The position numbers were made by a program, and so were the translations under genes. Positions 44,779-58,796 of a stretch of 64,000 nt of DNA are shown piece after piece. Location of the stretch: NCBI GenBank assembly GCA_016806645.1, contig JACSYO010000717.1, positions 62,501 through 126,500 on the forward strand, given 5' to 3'. A model generated the notes under the pieces. It was not told where the DNA came from, made no database searches, and saw nothing but the letters and a program-made list of their open reading frames with translations. This DNA comes from Ophiodon elongatus. Its lineage: Eukaryota; Chordata; Actinopteri; Perciformes; Hexagrammidae. Position 1 is the stretch's first letter; every line of letters begins with the position of its first letter.

Positions 44779-47561
44779 AGAAAAGATAGAAGCACCCGTG
44801 CTGAGCCCAGAGCCCCTCCCTCTCCGGTGCATCACCATCAGAGTAAAAGCTCATCTCGTGCTCCACCTGACATTTGCTCCCCACTCGCGTGACGCAGCGG
44901 CACATCGGGAAGACATTATCCACATTGGCCCGCGTCTCCAGGAGTACGGCACCCCGAATGCGCCTGATGAGCTCTTTCCATCTGAAACCTGGTGATAATT
45001 ACCGAGCGCCGGCCCGAGCCAAGGATCTGGAGGCAGGGTGGAAAAGATCCTTGGAAGCTCCGACTGCTATTTCTGAATCAAGAAGCGCTTGTGTTGTGTT
45101 CTCTCCTGACTCGCTGTGAATCATCCAGTCGCTTCCCAAAAGTCACATGACAGCTGGAAGCCGCTCATGAGCAACTCTTTCTTCTTTCCATCCAGTCTGC
45201 CTGCGAGCCGGAGCCAAAATACCTCACATTCCTGTTGCTTGTTGTGATACTACGTCCACTACTATGGGTCCGCTTCAGAAGGAAATTCCTTTCAGACGAA
45301 AAGGAAAAGGACGGATTGCAGCTGTTTGTGGGACTCAGAAAGATATTTTTGCCTTTATTGCAACACTTTTGCTTCTCATCGGCTTTGCTCTAAATGTCTT
45401 TTCATGGTGTAAGAATCTGAGAGCTGCAGAAACACTGCCCACAAGCCTGGAGCCTCCACCGCGCTCATCAAAACAAATAGCCCAGAACTCGTCCTGTTGT
45501 CGAAGCGATGTTGTAATCAGAGCTGTTTAGTCTCAGACGCTGCTCCCTCGCTCGCTTATGATCCGTGACGGGAAGGTTTTCTGCAATCCTCATGTACTTT
45601 TTGTACTTTCGCCACCGAACTGTAGCTCTTCTGCCCCTGTTTTGATTTAAAAAGGTCATGAATATATATATATATATATATATACAATGAGCTTCCCTGT
45701 TGTTATTAAGCCCACAGGAAGATTTCTGGGTCGGTCATGTGACGCCATGGGGGCCAAAAAGACTTAAATCCACATCCCGGTGCGAACACTTGAGTCGCCC
45801 TTATTTAAACCTTTAGGCCCTAAAAGTTGTAAAACCCGGAGTTATTTTCCTTCCTCCGTTCTTGTGAATGAGAACGAGGCTGGACCGAGGGCTGGGAGGC
45901 GGATTTAAAGAAAAACAAGTGTGCTTGTTTAGTGGGCTCCATAATGCCGAAGGTCACTGGAAGATGGCTGCATTTTTATCTGAATTTCTGTATTTGGAAG
46001 GCAAACTTTTTTTTTTGCTCCATGCGCCACTGAGCATCTTTCATAGTAGCGAACGTGGCTCCGCCTCCAACGCTGTATCCACTTCTCTTTATACATCCAC
46101 GGTTGCCGTACACTACCATCTTCATTCTTGAAAGTTCTCGTGATTCTTGAAACACCTTTCGAATGTTTTATCGATTTCATCTTGAGTTTGATCACAGGAT
46201 TTTCTTTTTTCCAGAGCTTTCAATCACATCTCACAGTCCTCATCAGTTGAAAGCTCAGGAAAAAGCAAAATTTTGTCAAAGTATTATTCCCAAAGTCAAG
46301 AATCAATTCATCAATTAAATGGCATTATATAGTACAAAAATGATTACTTCTCTGGTATGCAGCATACGTTTGAGTTTAATTTCCTCACTAGAATATTTCT
46401 AAACAGAGATTGCTGTCCAGCTGTGATAGTCTGCATAAGATATTAATATGCACATCTGTTTTGCCTTCTATTAATACTGTGTATGCACTGCAATTAAGCT
46501 TTACAGTCAATGTTCTCCTGAAACAAAAGGCAGCTAAGCTCAGCGATCTGAGTCGTCATAAAGGAGGCACGTCTCCGTGAAGGAAATTCAATGTAAAGGT
46601 GCATTATCTCACAGATTTACATAAAAGTAATTAATGTTGGACCATCATGAACATGGAAGCCACAATCATGTTTTTTTGTTTGTTTTTTTAATCACACTTC
46701 CTGAAATCTAACCCTTGAGTTTAATTTGGAATTTCCAACCTGTTATCGTCATTAATGAGGTAAAGTGTTATTCAGAGGAAGCTCCTGCACCATTCTGTTT
46801 TAATTCTGAACCAAGCGACCGTGAAAGAGACGACGAAACAATCGTTTAGAAGATTCGTTGGACGGGAACGCCATCAGGGAAATCAGCTGGTGATTATCTG
46901 GAAAAACCCGCAGACTCAAAGTCCTCCGAGCCGATCCAACATCTTCCTTCAGCTGGATGGTCGCTCTTACTTCACTTCCACCGAAGAGATTGTGTTTTTA
47001 TTCACAATTAGATGGACGTTGTATTTTTATTATTACATCACAAGAATAGAAAAAGCTAGAAAGAAATAAAAAATATTTTTTTTCCAGTGACTGATACCTC
47101 ACAACGTTGTAACAGTTGATATTCTGCCAGCTAAAATGAAAACAAACAGGACCACAAACATTCGTGGCCGAGGTAAAAATAGGCTCCATTCACAATCTTA
47201 CATCACCCGAAACCTGTTTAGCCATTTTCCAGTATTTTGGGTTCCCACATTCCTGTATTTTATCAGTTGTGTTGGGCAGGGAGAGAGTGGAAACAGCTTG
47301 TCACTTGATCTTTCGCCGATGACATTGGGTTGTTTGTTCTTCGAGAGAGTGGAGAGAAGAAAAAAAAAAACCGGATGCAGGTCACCAAAACATATTGAAC
47401 TCTGTGAAAGGAAATACAGTGAGCATTTCTTCCCCAAAAGGCGGTTCGCGCCCCTCCATGAATGAAGCCTAAGTTTTGCGGCATGTTGTAACCGACCGAC
47501 CCCAACAAGGCCCGCCGTTGTCTGGCCCGAAGGCGCTCTCTCCCTCTGCCTCTCGACTCCA

Positions 47562-47637
47562 CACAAACACTCCACACAAACACACTCCACACAAACACAC
47601 TCCACACAAACACACTCCACACAAACACACTCCACAC
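47562..47637. repeat. 15-bp minisatellite
   Basis: About five units of ACTCCACACAAACAC repeat. The 15-bp length is divisible by three, giving Thr-Pro-His-Lys-His frames on the plus strand and Cys-Val-Glu/Trp-Ser-Val-Phe-Val frames on the minus strand, all artefacts. Confidence 0.95.
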
Positions 47638-47727
47638 CGGGCTGACAGTCCGACAACAGATAAGCACGCTTTCGACACAGAGACGTTTTTATGTTGTAAA
47701 CAGAAAGCAGGTTCAAGTTAAATTTGA

Positions 47728-48256
47728 GGTAACCCTTTCTGTGACGCCCATGTCTGTAATGCACTATGAACACAGATATAAAGCTTTATATTCTGCTTAT
47801 TGCACTGAATGATCAAAGCCATAAGCACTCATACCTATTCATAATGCTTTCTAACAATAATCGTAATACATTTTAAAACAGTTTATAATGAATCAAGTAT
47901 CATAATAATTCATATTGTTTTGCAATTATCATATGTATTATAGTTCCCATAGTTGTAATACATTAAAAATGTTTTTACAATGCATTATAATTACGGTTAT
48001 AAAGCATTTTAATGTGTTTACAAGTTACTATGTGTGGTCATTGTTTAATTTATGTAAAGTTTATGCGTAAATTTAATGACCAGTAATCGTGAAGTATTAT
48101 GACCTTATAATTCAGAGTGTTATGATTACTGTTGTAAAGCATTATGACTGTTTATGAGTGACTAAAACAGTAATAATAGTGTTATAAGCAGATTATAATG
48201 CATTATAAGTTTGTCTATAATGCATTATAGACATGGTCGTCATAGAAAATGTTCCC
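47728..48256. mobile_element. 529-bp non-autonomous TIR element (hAT-like MITE)
   Basis: The two ends are inverted repeats: the left end starts GGTAACCCTTTCTGTGACGC and the right end, reverse-complemented, starts GGGAACATTTTCTATGACGA. About 35 of the first 44 bases agree. A perfect 8-bp direct repeat, AAATTTGA, flanks the element at 47720-47727 and 48257-48264, as expected for a target-site duplication. An 8-bp duplication is typical of hAT (also P) transposons. The interior is AT-rich with repeated ATAATGCATTAT palindromes and no transposase, so the element depends on an enzyme supplied elsewhere. Confidence 0.85.
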
Positions 48257-48309
48257 AAATTTGATGTCTTACTAAAACCGCTCATGTTTGTTCAGGTAAG
48301 AAGCTCCAG

Positions 48310-48545
48310 TTAGGACGTGGTTAGCATAGCTTAGCATAAAGACTGGTAGCAGAGGGAAACAGCTAGCTTGGCTCCGTCCGAGTGAAACCAATATGCAAAT
48401 CAAACTCCCCTAAATCTCACTGTTTCACACGTCGTATCTTGTTTGTTCAACTCGTACATGAACATAAATGTCAAAACAACAATTTGTGGTTTTGTACTCA
48501 ACAACAAACAACAGGAATAGAGTTCCTCCGCTCAGCGTCTCCGGC
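48310..48545 (+). repeat. Interspersed fish repeat
   Basis: The block TTAGCATAGCTTAGCATAAAG, ACTGGTAGCAGAGGGAAACAG and CTAGCTTGGCTCCGTCCGAG followed by CACGTCGTATCTTGTTTGTT resembles a very common fish dispersed repeat. It lies 50 bp from the TIR element. The call is from recall, without a library search. Confidence 0.55.
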
Positions 48546-49312
48546 TGTGTTCAGGCTGCCAGAGACGGTTTGTGGGCGCAGGCATTGATTCTGGCAGAGT
48601 CCGTCCTCCAAACGCAAACATAAAGCAGAAGCTCTTCACCAATCACACGTCCAGGGAACCTTCAGGTGCTCTTGAAGTTGAAAAAGACGGCCTCGGAAAA
48701 AAAAGAAACTAAAAATCACTCTTGAGCAAAACAAAGAGAAAAAGTTCAATGGTTTCAAACAGAAACCAGCTGCTGGTAGACACAATCACAGCTTGTCCAA
48801 ATGAAGACCTCTCTCTCCTGACAGATCTGAGAAAATTTTCTTTTTCAAGTGTTTTGAGGCAAGTTAAAGTCTGAGAGCTAGCCTCGAGTAGAGTCTGTAA
48901 TTCTTTAGGGAAAGTTCAAGTCAAGTTAGTCTTCACAAGCACAATGGAATCCTAATAATGGCACTCGTAGTGGTTTTCTCTATTTCATTCGATTGTTCAA
49001 TCAAGTCCTTTTAACTTTCCTTTAACACTAAACAAGAAGTCAAAAGACGATGCCCAGAGCCAGCAAAAGGGTCTGCTGGTCGCGGTCTTGATTATTTCCA
49101 GTTTTTCTGTGACTTTACAAAGTCCAAACACGTTGCTTAAATGTTAAATGTCAACTCAAGGGAGTGGAGTCTCACAGCTGTCAAGTCCAGTCAAGTCTCA
49201 AAGCCTAGTTTTGTGACTTCAGTCTGTCAAGTCCAGGTCTCAATTCTAAAGCTCAGGCCAATGTGATAAACACACTTGAGTTTCAGTAACGATAATAAAA
49301 GGACACTTTCTT

Positions 49313-49385
49313 AAAGGTGCAGTGTGTAGGATTTGGTGCCATCTAGCGGTGAGGTTGCGGATTGCGGCCAGTTGAAACTTTTACT
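49313..49385 (+). repeat. Interspersed repeat end (AAAGGTGCAGTGTGTAGGATT type)
   Basis: TAAAGGTGCAGTGTGTAGGA, TTTGGTGCCATCTAGCGGTG and AGGTTGCGGATTGCGGCCAG match a widespread fish repeat terminus. A related end, TAAAGGTGCAATATGTGG, is found on the minus strand near 56306-56324. The interior boundary is unclear. Confidence 0.5.
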
Positions 49386-51839
49386 GTGTGAGCGTGTACA
49401 CTTGTCCCTTAACAACTTAATGCTGTTAAAGCAAAACAAACTCAAAATAAATACTGAGAAATGAAATGCATCCATAAGTTCACGGTGACGTCTCCAAATG
49501 TCTAGTTTGTCCCCGACCCAATCATTTATAGTAGGAGATAAAAAAAAAACAGGATATATTCAAGATTGAGAAGCTTTAAAAATGCCATTAATGAGTAGTT
49601 GTTAATGAAGATTAACACATTAGGAACGTTAACTTAACTGGAATGTGATTCGGGGAAGATCGTACTGATCAGGGATTTAACATGAATATCAAGAATTCAG
49701 TGTCACTCAAACCACAAACCAACTGCTTGAAGCCTTCGTGGGTTCATAAATATTTATGGCTTGTGTTCGGCTCCACGGGTCTGGCAGTCAGGCTCCCTTT
49801 TTATTTTTTGGCGTAAACGAATTTTCAGAGGATTAAAACCTCAAATAGAAATCCCGAATGCCAAAGGCCAACAAGAAATTAAAGAGAAATGCCCAGCAGT
49901 CCCCGTCAGCTGTCGCCAGCGTCCCGATGAGTGACAGCTCTTCAATACGGCCGCACGGATCGCTTGTCGTTGCTTGTAATTATCATTTCGTAGGTTTGAG
50001 CGTCCGCAGTCGGCTTAGTGCCGACGTCTCTGAGGAAAAAAAGCCTTTTCAAACTCGGACTCGCCAACGTCGTTGCCCTTTTCAGATCACAGATCCTTGA
50101 AAGGTTTTCGACATAATGTTCTGAGCAAGTGTCACAAAAGAGTCTCGAATCACCAAAGACACCGCTGACTGAGCCGCCGTCGTGTTCAGCAAGAACAGTG
50201 GCCTCTAAATTTGAAAGATTAATCAAAGCTGATGTAAATGTAAATGCATACTGAAGTAGATGTGTGATATTTGACTATGGTGAAATGCTTTTCCTCCACA
50301 TGAAACCCTCATTTTCTTTTTTCTTTAGGCGTGCAAATTGAATCCCTTAGCAGCAGGCATATTGGCGAACGCTCAGCTACCACTTTGGTCTGTTCACTCC
50401 AGCAAATATTAATGTCGATTTACTCTTTTTTTTATTATTTAATTAGTTTTGCCTGCCGACCGCTAACTCCTGTGGATATTCTCACACTAAAAAAATGAGA
50501 CGTTTCTCCCGTCGAAGTGGTGTGAAGCCAAAGATCTTTGTTCCAACAGGATAATCAAGCAGCTCGTGGAAATGGCAAAAAAAATTAACAAAACAAACAT
50601 GGAATTTGATGGCAACTCGTCCAGCAGGTGGTTTGAGTGAAATTTTGTGAGGGAGTGAAAATGTGTTTTTGATAAGGCGCCATACTTGTGTTTAGCTTCC
50701 CTCTCACGCTCTAGCCTCGGACGTGTTTATAGTTGCACGTTGGAGTCACCAGCTCTCGAGCCACAACAATCTGATGTGCTGCAGAAAAATACACAGAAAA
50801 CATGGCCAGTCTCACATTCCCCGCCATCTGAGGGCCCTGATGCATGGTGCAAGTTTGACGTGAGGACGTTGGTCTAGTTCACATCCTTTATTGCATCCCT
50901 GACCTACGTGAGGACAGGCGGGTCTTATCCGTAGAATCAGGACTGGGATCTGTATCACTGGACAGGTCAGCTGCACACTGCCATGACGACGATGACGATG
51001 ATGTTTTTGTCCAAACTAAAATAAATGGATTTCATGCATCATCACTTCCTCACAGTAGCTTTGTCTGTGTCGGTTTGCGTGACCTCTCATCTAGGTCTTG
51101 TGACGTCCTCGCCTTCATATATTTACCGTAGACGGGTAGAAGAAGGGAAAGACATCTGCCTGATATGATTGTTTTTTCCTGGTCACATGACATGAGATGC
51201 AGGCTGCAGCTGTTTTACTATTTTTTATCTCGGGGTGGAGACGTTTCAGCCTAAGAAATAGGCGCTCTCGCTTTTCAGTGTCTTCTGCCCGTCTACATTG
51301 ACAGCAATGGATTTGAGGAAACAAAAACCTCATCATGTGATCAGACCCTAACTCTTCCCCTCTGTTAAATGAAAATAGAAATAAATATTGGAAATAAATG
51401 TTCATTTCTAGCCAGCTTGCTTGCACCGGACAGCTAGCGGCTAGTATGGCTAGCATTTTAACACGGCAGATGAGCGGTATCCGTCTGGTTGTCGAGGCTT
51501 TCATCAGCAAAAGCAATATTAATTCTTTAATATTCAGCGGATCAAGCTTGGGAACTCAACATTGCCGTGTTATCAGCTTTGAAAGTTGTTAGGGTGAACA
51601 TGTGACCAAGCAGTTGCCCATTTACAGCCAGTGGACGAAGAGCAACAATAACATTTCTTTGGAACCACTTGACAAATGTCCAATGTTCCCTCTCCTTGTA
51701 GCTCTGTTGTCAAGTTTCCAACAAGTCTTGAGGGAAAAATCAATAAGCACTGTGTGTAAACAGAAAAGTTGTGAGCTGTGAAACCAAAACAATGAGCAGT
51801 ATATTCGCTAAGAGGCTCCATAGAGGTACAGGGGACATA

Positions 51840-51960
51840 CAGTTTTACTTATGTAGCACCAAATCATAACAGACGTTATCGCAGGGCCCTTGTCATATCG
51901 AGCAGGTGTAGACCTACTCTTTACGATATCAGGAGGAATATTCTCAGCGGGGTTTTCAGT
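51840..51960 (+). repeat. Interspersed repeat fragment
   Basis: The order GTAGCACCAAATCATAACAG, ACGTTATCGCAGGGCCCTTG and TCGAGCAGGTGTAGACCTAC resembles a common fish repeat found in untranslated and intronic DNA. The call is from recall and the fragment is diverged. Confidence 0.45.
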
Positions 51961-53856
51961 ATTAGCAACGCGGTTCTCATCATTGGTTGTTGAAGGTGCT
52001 CAGTGTGACATTGTCTCTACACTGCTCTCAACATGGCAGCAGCTGAGCCGGCGGCGAGCAGCTAGCGGTGCCTGCTCAGGTAGCCGTGACTCCACTGCAT
52101 CGCTACACTACCGTGGTTTGATTACAGCAGCTTAAGTTTAAAATCTTCATACGATGCTTCATACGGTACACTAAGTTAGTCAAATATATAATTTTGTTTC
52201 TATAAAAGTGTTTTGTGTAATATATCACGAGGTTCAGCATTATTCATGCTTGATGTGGATAAAAGCATCTCTGACGAGGTTATTAAGGAACATTTCTCTC
52301 ATAAAGGATCCTTTACTTTTGCACTAAAAGACTTATTTTCTGAGGCTGAGCAGCAGAGACTTAGAAATCGTTAATAATGCTTTAATATGAGGCCCAGTGG
52401 GAGCAGGAGCGTTGTACGCCTACAACCCCCCACCAGCCTGTTAATAGTGTTCCAGAAGCTTCGGGTGGGCCACGGAGAATGCACGTATCGACACAAACAC
52501 GGCTTTTAAAACCCTCCACCGCATCTCAACACACAACCACAAAGCTGCGTGGCGTCTCCCCACCATGAGCGCGGCCTCAGTCAGCATCGTTTCTCCTGTT
52601 GCGCCGCGCTGCTGGCAATTAGGCTGCCGTTGTTGATGCTGTCACTGCTCATTTTCAAGTCTATAGAGGAGGAGGGAAGAAAAAGGCTGAAGCAATACCG
52701 CCTCTGTCATAAAATCAAGTGTAATTATCCCGGGTTTAATGTGCCCCAGGGAGTCAAAAATACCTTTACATGACAAGAAGTAAATTGCCCGCACTGAATC
52801 AGCTGCAGCTTCAGAACACCTTGCCACTAGAACCACGCTGTTAGAAGGATAAAGATCGAAATGATGGTAATTTTGGTTTTCTATTCAACGTTAAGGTGGA
52901 ATTATTGGTCGTGTGCTCCTGATTTCAGGCCATCGTGCTTCTGTGAAAGCCACATCCAGCCCCCAGGTTTGAGATTGTGCAGCAACAGCAAAGAAATAAC
53001 ACACATTATTCAAGGCAACTGTTAAACAAGACGTCAACCAGAAGAGATTTGTGGCAATAATCGCTTCGGTCACACATTGCTTTCTTCCCCTCACGCGCTC
53101 TAATGGAGGATTATAAATCAGACCGTTTGGTGTTTCCCAAAAAAGAAAAATGGGAAGAAAAGAAAACCCCACGAATAAGTTACTTGTTCTGCCTCGCAAA
53201 CAACTGCCCGTAGCGTTCCAGTGTTACAGCTGACCAAGCAGACATTAGTGTCAAAGGCCTGTGGTTTATTGGTGGGGACTGATTTCCATTGGATATTTTG
53301 TTTAAATTAAGGTTATTAAAGTTGTTGAATGTTCCTGAAAGACCTATCAATTACAGTTCCTGTCATGAGATAAGGGATGGCGACGCCGTCACAGCCACCA
53401 GTGAAGGAACATGGTGCTCTTTGAAGTTAGAGTCAAAAGTCTGACACCTTTTGCATCGTCAGGTTTCATAATGTGTCACATGCACTTTGCTGTCATTGCA
53501 TGGTTAAAGTGACAGCCAGGTTAAACCGATGGCACTAAATATGAAAGGCAGGGTTGGTATTTTTGATAGTTTTGTAGAAATTCTGATTACATCCTGACAA
53601 ATATCAATCTATCAAAAGCTCCGGCAGAAAAATAGGGAAAAAAAACAGCGACCTTTTGATGTCGCAGGACCGTAACGAACCCGTTTAATAATTTTATTCG
53701 ACTTGAATGAAATGTTTGGACGGACTTCCTGTCGAACCACCTTCCTGCCAGCCTGTGTGTGGAGTCTTCCACGAGCTGCTAGCTTAACAGCTGTGAGAAC
53801 TAACAATAGCCACGTTTGCTGTTTACGTTCGTTAAGATGATTTTTGGGGGAGTGGC

Positions 53857-53990
53857 TTTGGAGCCTGATGGGAGGAGCCTGATGAGAGGAGCCTGATGGG
53901 AGGAGCCTGATGGGAGGAGCCTGATGGGAGGAGCCTGATGAGAGGAGCCTGATGGGAGGAGCCTGATGGGAGGGGCCTGATGGGAGGGGC
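53857..53990. repeat. 14-bp minisatellite
   Basis: About nine units of GGGAGGAGCCTGAT repeat with rare changes (GAGAGGAGCC, GGGAGGGGCC). The Ser-Gly-Ser-Ser-His-Gln-Ala frame on the minus strand is an artefact. Confidence 0.95.
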
Positions 53991-54725
53991 TGCCAGAGTT
54001 GCCGACTTGGCGACTTTCTTGCTAGAATCAGCGGCTTTTGGAGCTAAGGCTGCCAGCAACTTTCATTGTAAAAGAGTCGGCAACTCTGGGCTGGGTTTTT
54101 TCAGCTGAATAATGTTTTTTAAAAACTAGCGCAATATAACCAGTTTGCCAAGATTACCAGCCCCGCCAAATCCAGTCTCACTATGATGCCACAACAAGGG
54201 TCCCGAACCTTCTTTCTACACCATGAACTGTTATTAAATTGGCATTATTGGTCAATGGCAAGGAATGAAATTAGCACCTGCCACCTGCCAAATAATGGGT
54301 TAACGTTGGCCACCATGGTAGATGTGTTTTCCTTTATATTAAGATTTTTTCTTTAAAGACCAGTCAGGGGTTAAGGGACGCTGACTGCGTTCCACAAACA
54401 TTTCAGAAGTGGAAGACACAAACATTAAGTGGCAGGTGGGTAACAAAATTAATTTCAGACCCTTGAGAGGGGGCTTTATCGCAACTGAATTTAACTTTAT
54501 TTCCCCTCCTTTTTTTTATGTTGGCCAGTTAGTTGCGACAGTAAACACAGATGGAGCAACTAGCAGAGCTCTGTCACGGTGGTGAGCCTACGTTCTGTTA
54601 CTTTACTTCTTTACTTTACAGTCCTGTTGTTTTGGATGTGACGGGGAGTGATGAGGAAAGATGGAGATGATGAGGCACAAGGTATGTAAATAACCCACAA
54701 ATATTCCCGGAAGTCTGTTGAGAAC

Positions 54726-55014
<289 letters not shown>

Positions 55015-55147
55015 ATGACCTAATATTGGGATAGAAGATTTTGGCCTTATCTCCCGGCCCAACGCCAGGTGCACCAGTTGGAACCAGGATTGGCCCGGTC
55101 ACACTCACAACATGTTTTAATGACTTGTTTTGTGATCTCTTTCATTC

Positions 55148-55223
55148 ACTGGTTTCCTTTGAGACGGTTTCCTTTGAGACGGTTTCCTTTGAGACGGTTT
55201 CCTTTGAGACGGTTTCCTTTGAG
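55148..55223. repeat. 15-bp minisatellite
   Basis: Five units of GGTTTCCTTTGAGAC repeat with no visible change until the last unit, implying a recent expansion. Confidence 0.95.
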
Positions 55224-58200
55224 TGGTCGGGGCGATGCTCTGACAGTTGGTTAGATGACACTCTGAGTCCATTTTCAGTTATCTGCTCACTGGGAAAGCC
55301 GGCGTGAAATTGGAGCTGTTTGGCTCGCACCTGCTTATGTTGCAGCATGCATGATGCTGCGAGGGCAGTTTTGATGAGATTTGCTATATTCCTTTCCATT
55401 CTCTTTGAAGTCGCTCTTGTCGGAGCTCCATATTGCTCATCGGGCTCAGGGTTTGGGTTTAAAGTGTCCTTTTGAAATGAAAGGTGCTACAGGTGAGATG
55501 TGGCCGAGTGTGAGGAAGTCGCAGTTCTGACTGCTTTGCTTGGTGCTGCAGAGATATCTGCCCCCAGCCAGGGCTGGACGCGCTGCCTGGTGGTACCACT
55601 TGTAACTCGAGAGGCGATGGACAGTTTCCTTCAGTCCAGACAACGAAGGAGTCGAGCTGCTTTTTTTATTCATACATCCGTGGTTTGTGTATATTTTGTA
55701 GGCCTGAAGGATTATGGCCAACGAGATAATCACGATTATTTTTGATTAATAATGAGATCATTATTTCACTCTCATTCTTTATCCCGATTTATCATAGATT
55801 TTTAGCGAAAAAAATCTTTTTATTTAAATTAAAGGAGCACTGCTTCACTTCCACGTCTTGTACAAAAGCAAAATAAAATTGTACCGACATTTTTTACCAA
55901 AGATTTGATAAACAGACCCCTGCTTTCACTTTCAGTTTGTGCTACATTCCAGCAAATTAATAAATCTTTCTGTTTTGTGTCAAAATAGAACTTAGAATTA
56001 GGTTCTAAGTGCATTTAGGGACGTTTTTTCTCATGCTGCGTGCATTAACATTAATGAACATACCAAAAGTGAAGAAAAAAAACATCTGGTTCGCCACCTG
56101 GTGGCCGGCTGTCAGTTTAGGAAAGCGCTTGATTTGATATGCAACAGATCACTCATTTCAAATGTCCACGTCACGGTTGATCATGTTAATTTGATGGTTG
56201 GAAGCAAAAATCATGAGCACGAGTATGTTTTGATGGCTCGTTATTGGATTCAATGAGAAAACGACTCGCCCCGTCCTTCACTTCAGGTGGATTTATTTTG
56301 AAGGTACCACATATTGCACCTTTAAGTCTCTCATAGATCATCAGTCATTACAACAATGTGTTATAGCTTCAACGGTGACACCTGAACCATCAGGGGCATC
56401 GTCTCTCCAACAAAACAACTGCCCAGCTCCCTCCCTCGTCCCGTTTATCTTTACTCTTTAATATTCTATCCACACGATGCAGATGACATTCAGTACATCT
56501 CATACATATTCCCATCCCCACTTTAAATGTGCATTTCCGTATGAGTTAATACAGGAGAGCTACAGTATTTAGGCCAATCCCACTGCATCACTAAACAGCG
56601 GAAACAGATAAAAGGATTACAGCACATATTTTAATGCAAAAATGTAATAAATAATGCTGCCTTTTGTCGCTGTAATACACTGGATACTTATTGGGGATTT
56701 TTCCCATAAATTAACATATTTTCACTGTCAGATGTATTAACATTTTTAATTAGAAATAAAAAAATCTGCACCCTCAGAGGAGAAAGTTGCCCTATATGTT
56801 AATGCATTAGAATCTGAACAAACAAATGCAAATTCTCTTTTCTTCCACGCCCAGGTTAATTCTGGCAAAACATCTGTGTCCTTTCCCCTGATGAGGTTGC
56901 GGGAGCGCGAGTGTGGACATGAGCGGCGTCACAGCAGACACAGTAGATTTCCACTCCGGCCTGATGGCGAGTCGCCTGCCTCCGGGCCATTTTTAGCCCG
57001 CGGCCTCGGGGCCACCTTTGCTGCTCGGTGCCACGTGTGGGCAGACGCTGGCTGGGGGCCACTCCCGTCTCCTGGGCTGCTGCTGCTGCTGCGTGGTGGG
57101 GCTCCCATGGGACTGGGCTGTGGGGGCGAGCTGGAGGACGGAGGGAGGGAGGGGAGGGCAGGGGGGGGGGTGCTGGCCACTGACTGAAGCACACTAGCGG
57201 TCTTAAGGAGCGCTGCTGAGGGGAAGTCCTGTGCGTTTGAAGTAGGTACCTTAGAAAGCCTGTTTATTCTGTGGGGGGTGAAGGAGGGGGGGGTTCGCTG
57301 CACAAGAATGCCTGTGTCATGACGGGAGCGGTGGAGGGGAGGAATGCACTCCACAATCCCAACACTGTCGGAGCCTGGGCCACAGCTGAGGTGGCAGCCA
57401 TTTCTTCTTATTTATTTTAGCTCCCTCTCCACTCAATCACCGGCCCTGTCTGCGGCCCTAAGCATCCCTGGAAAAAAAAAAGAAAAGAGAAATGGCCAGC
57501 GCTTTTATTTATGGCTTGAGATTTCCAAGCATTTGCCAGCGCAATATCTTAACCCAATGTGGATGAAATGTAGGATTGTTTTTTATTTTTTATCATTTTC
57601 AAGCACAGAGGAGCTTCTGCCTCGCCTTTCTTCCACATGAACACGTTCATACTCATGAGATTTCAGCGGGATCATAGTTCACGCTAAATATGTTCCGGGT
57701 GGTTTGCAAGAAAGTTCTCTATTTTTTTCAAACTGAACCGGGTTCCTGGACATGTCTATACCTTCTTCCAGCAGCGCTGCACTTCGGGTCACCGATGCGT
57801 AGATGCGTACGCTCGACTGCTTTTCAGAGGACGCTTGTGTTCATCTGATTCTCCACGTGATCTTAACGGGCCTGAACACCAGAGAAGGTTAACGCCGCGC
57901 GCTGACACGCCCGTCACGTTCAGCTACAACCGCCGCCACTGGAAGGAAATGTGTTTCGACTCACCCCAGGGTGGGAGCTCACCAAGGCGTCTTTAGCACA
58001 CGAGCTACTTGTGATTCCACGGGCCCTTTGTTTACCGACCCGTCTGTAAATGGGCTGCGTGAGCCTACGTGAACCCATTTACTTTAGTTCAAGGCCTTTT
58101 AATATCTCTCTTGAGGACTACAAGCGCAGTTTTGTGGACATTGACAAATGAAAGAGGACCTCTCCGGCCTTCAGCATGATTTCAGTTTGAATATCGTCTT

Positions 58201-58721
58201 GAACACGTGCAGAAAGCGCTGCCATCACGCACATAACCAGAGAGTCTGCAATATGATTTACTGTTGAAAAACCTTCTATGGGTGGGGATCATTGGCTCCA
58301 AGCTGTGCCAACCTATAGCATCGTGTGCATTAGTAAAACATTTCAGCTCTAGCTGATGAATATCGCCGGCTTTGTTAGAAGTTAATGAGATTTTGAAGTC
58401 AATTACAGTGTTTGAAACATTACATATTCACACCGTGTATACGTAAAATTACATTTTGTTAGTGCGCCTTAAAAGCAAACAGGATATTGAGGTATTTTGC
58501 TTTACTAATGGAAACATTAATGAGTTTCAAATGTCAGTGTTTCTGTCAAAAAAGAGTTTCAGAGTTTGTTAAACTGTAGATTATAATAAGTAGTGAACTT
58601 GTGCTGGAGTGAAGTTTGTGATGATAGAGAAGGTCTCAGAAAACATTTGAGAAACTACAACCGAGTGCACCGAAGGTTCAGACACTTCATTATGTCCAGC
58701 AGGCTTAAGCCTGAGGGGAGA

Positions 58722-58722
<1 letters not shown>

Positions 58723-58784
<62 letters not shown>

Positions 58785-58796
58785 TGTCTGTCTGTC
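58723..58796. repeat. (GT)n-(CTGT)n compound microsatellite
   Basis: About 60 bp of GT is followed by three CTGT units. Confidence 0.96.

Noticed and set aside
45700..46140. A possible dispersed fish repeat with TAGTGGGCTCCATAATGCC and GAAGGTCACTGGAAGATGG
   Set aside because: It looks familiar from fish introns, but I found no second copy or ends in this window, so it is not listed as a feature.
56856..57354. Pro/Ala-rich open frames on both strands at 56.9-57.3 kb
   Set aside because: The region is GC-rich with GCT and GGGA runs, no known domain is recognised and no splice-bounded exon is evident.
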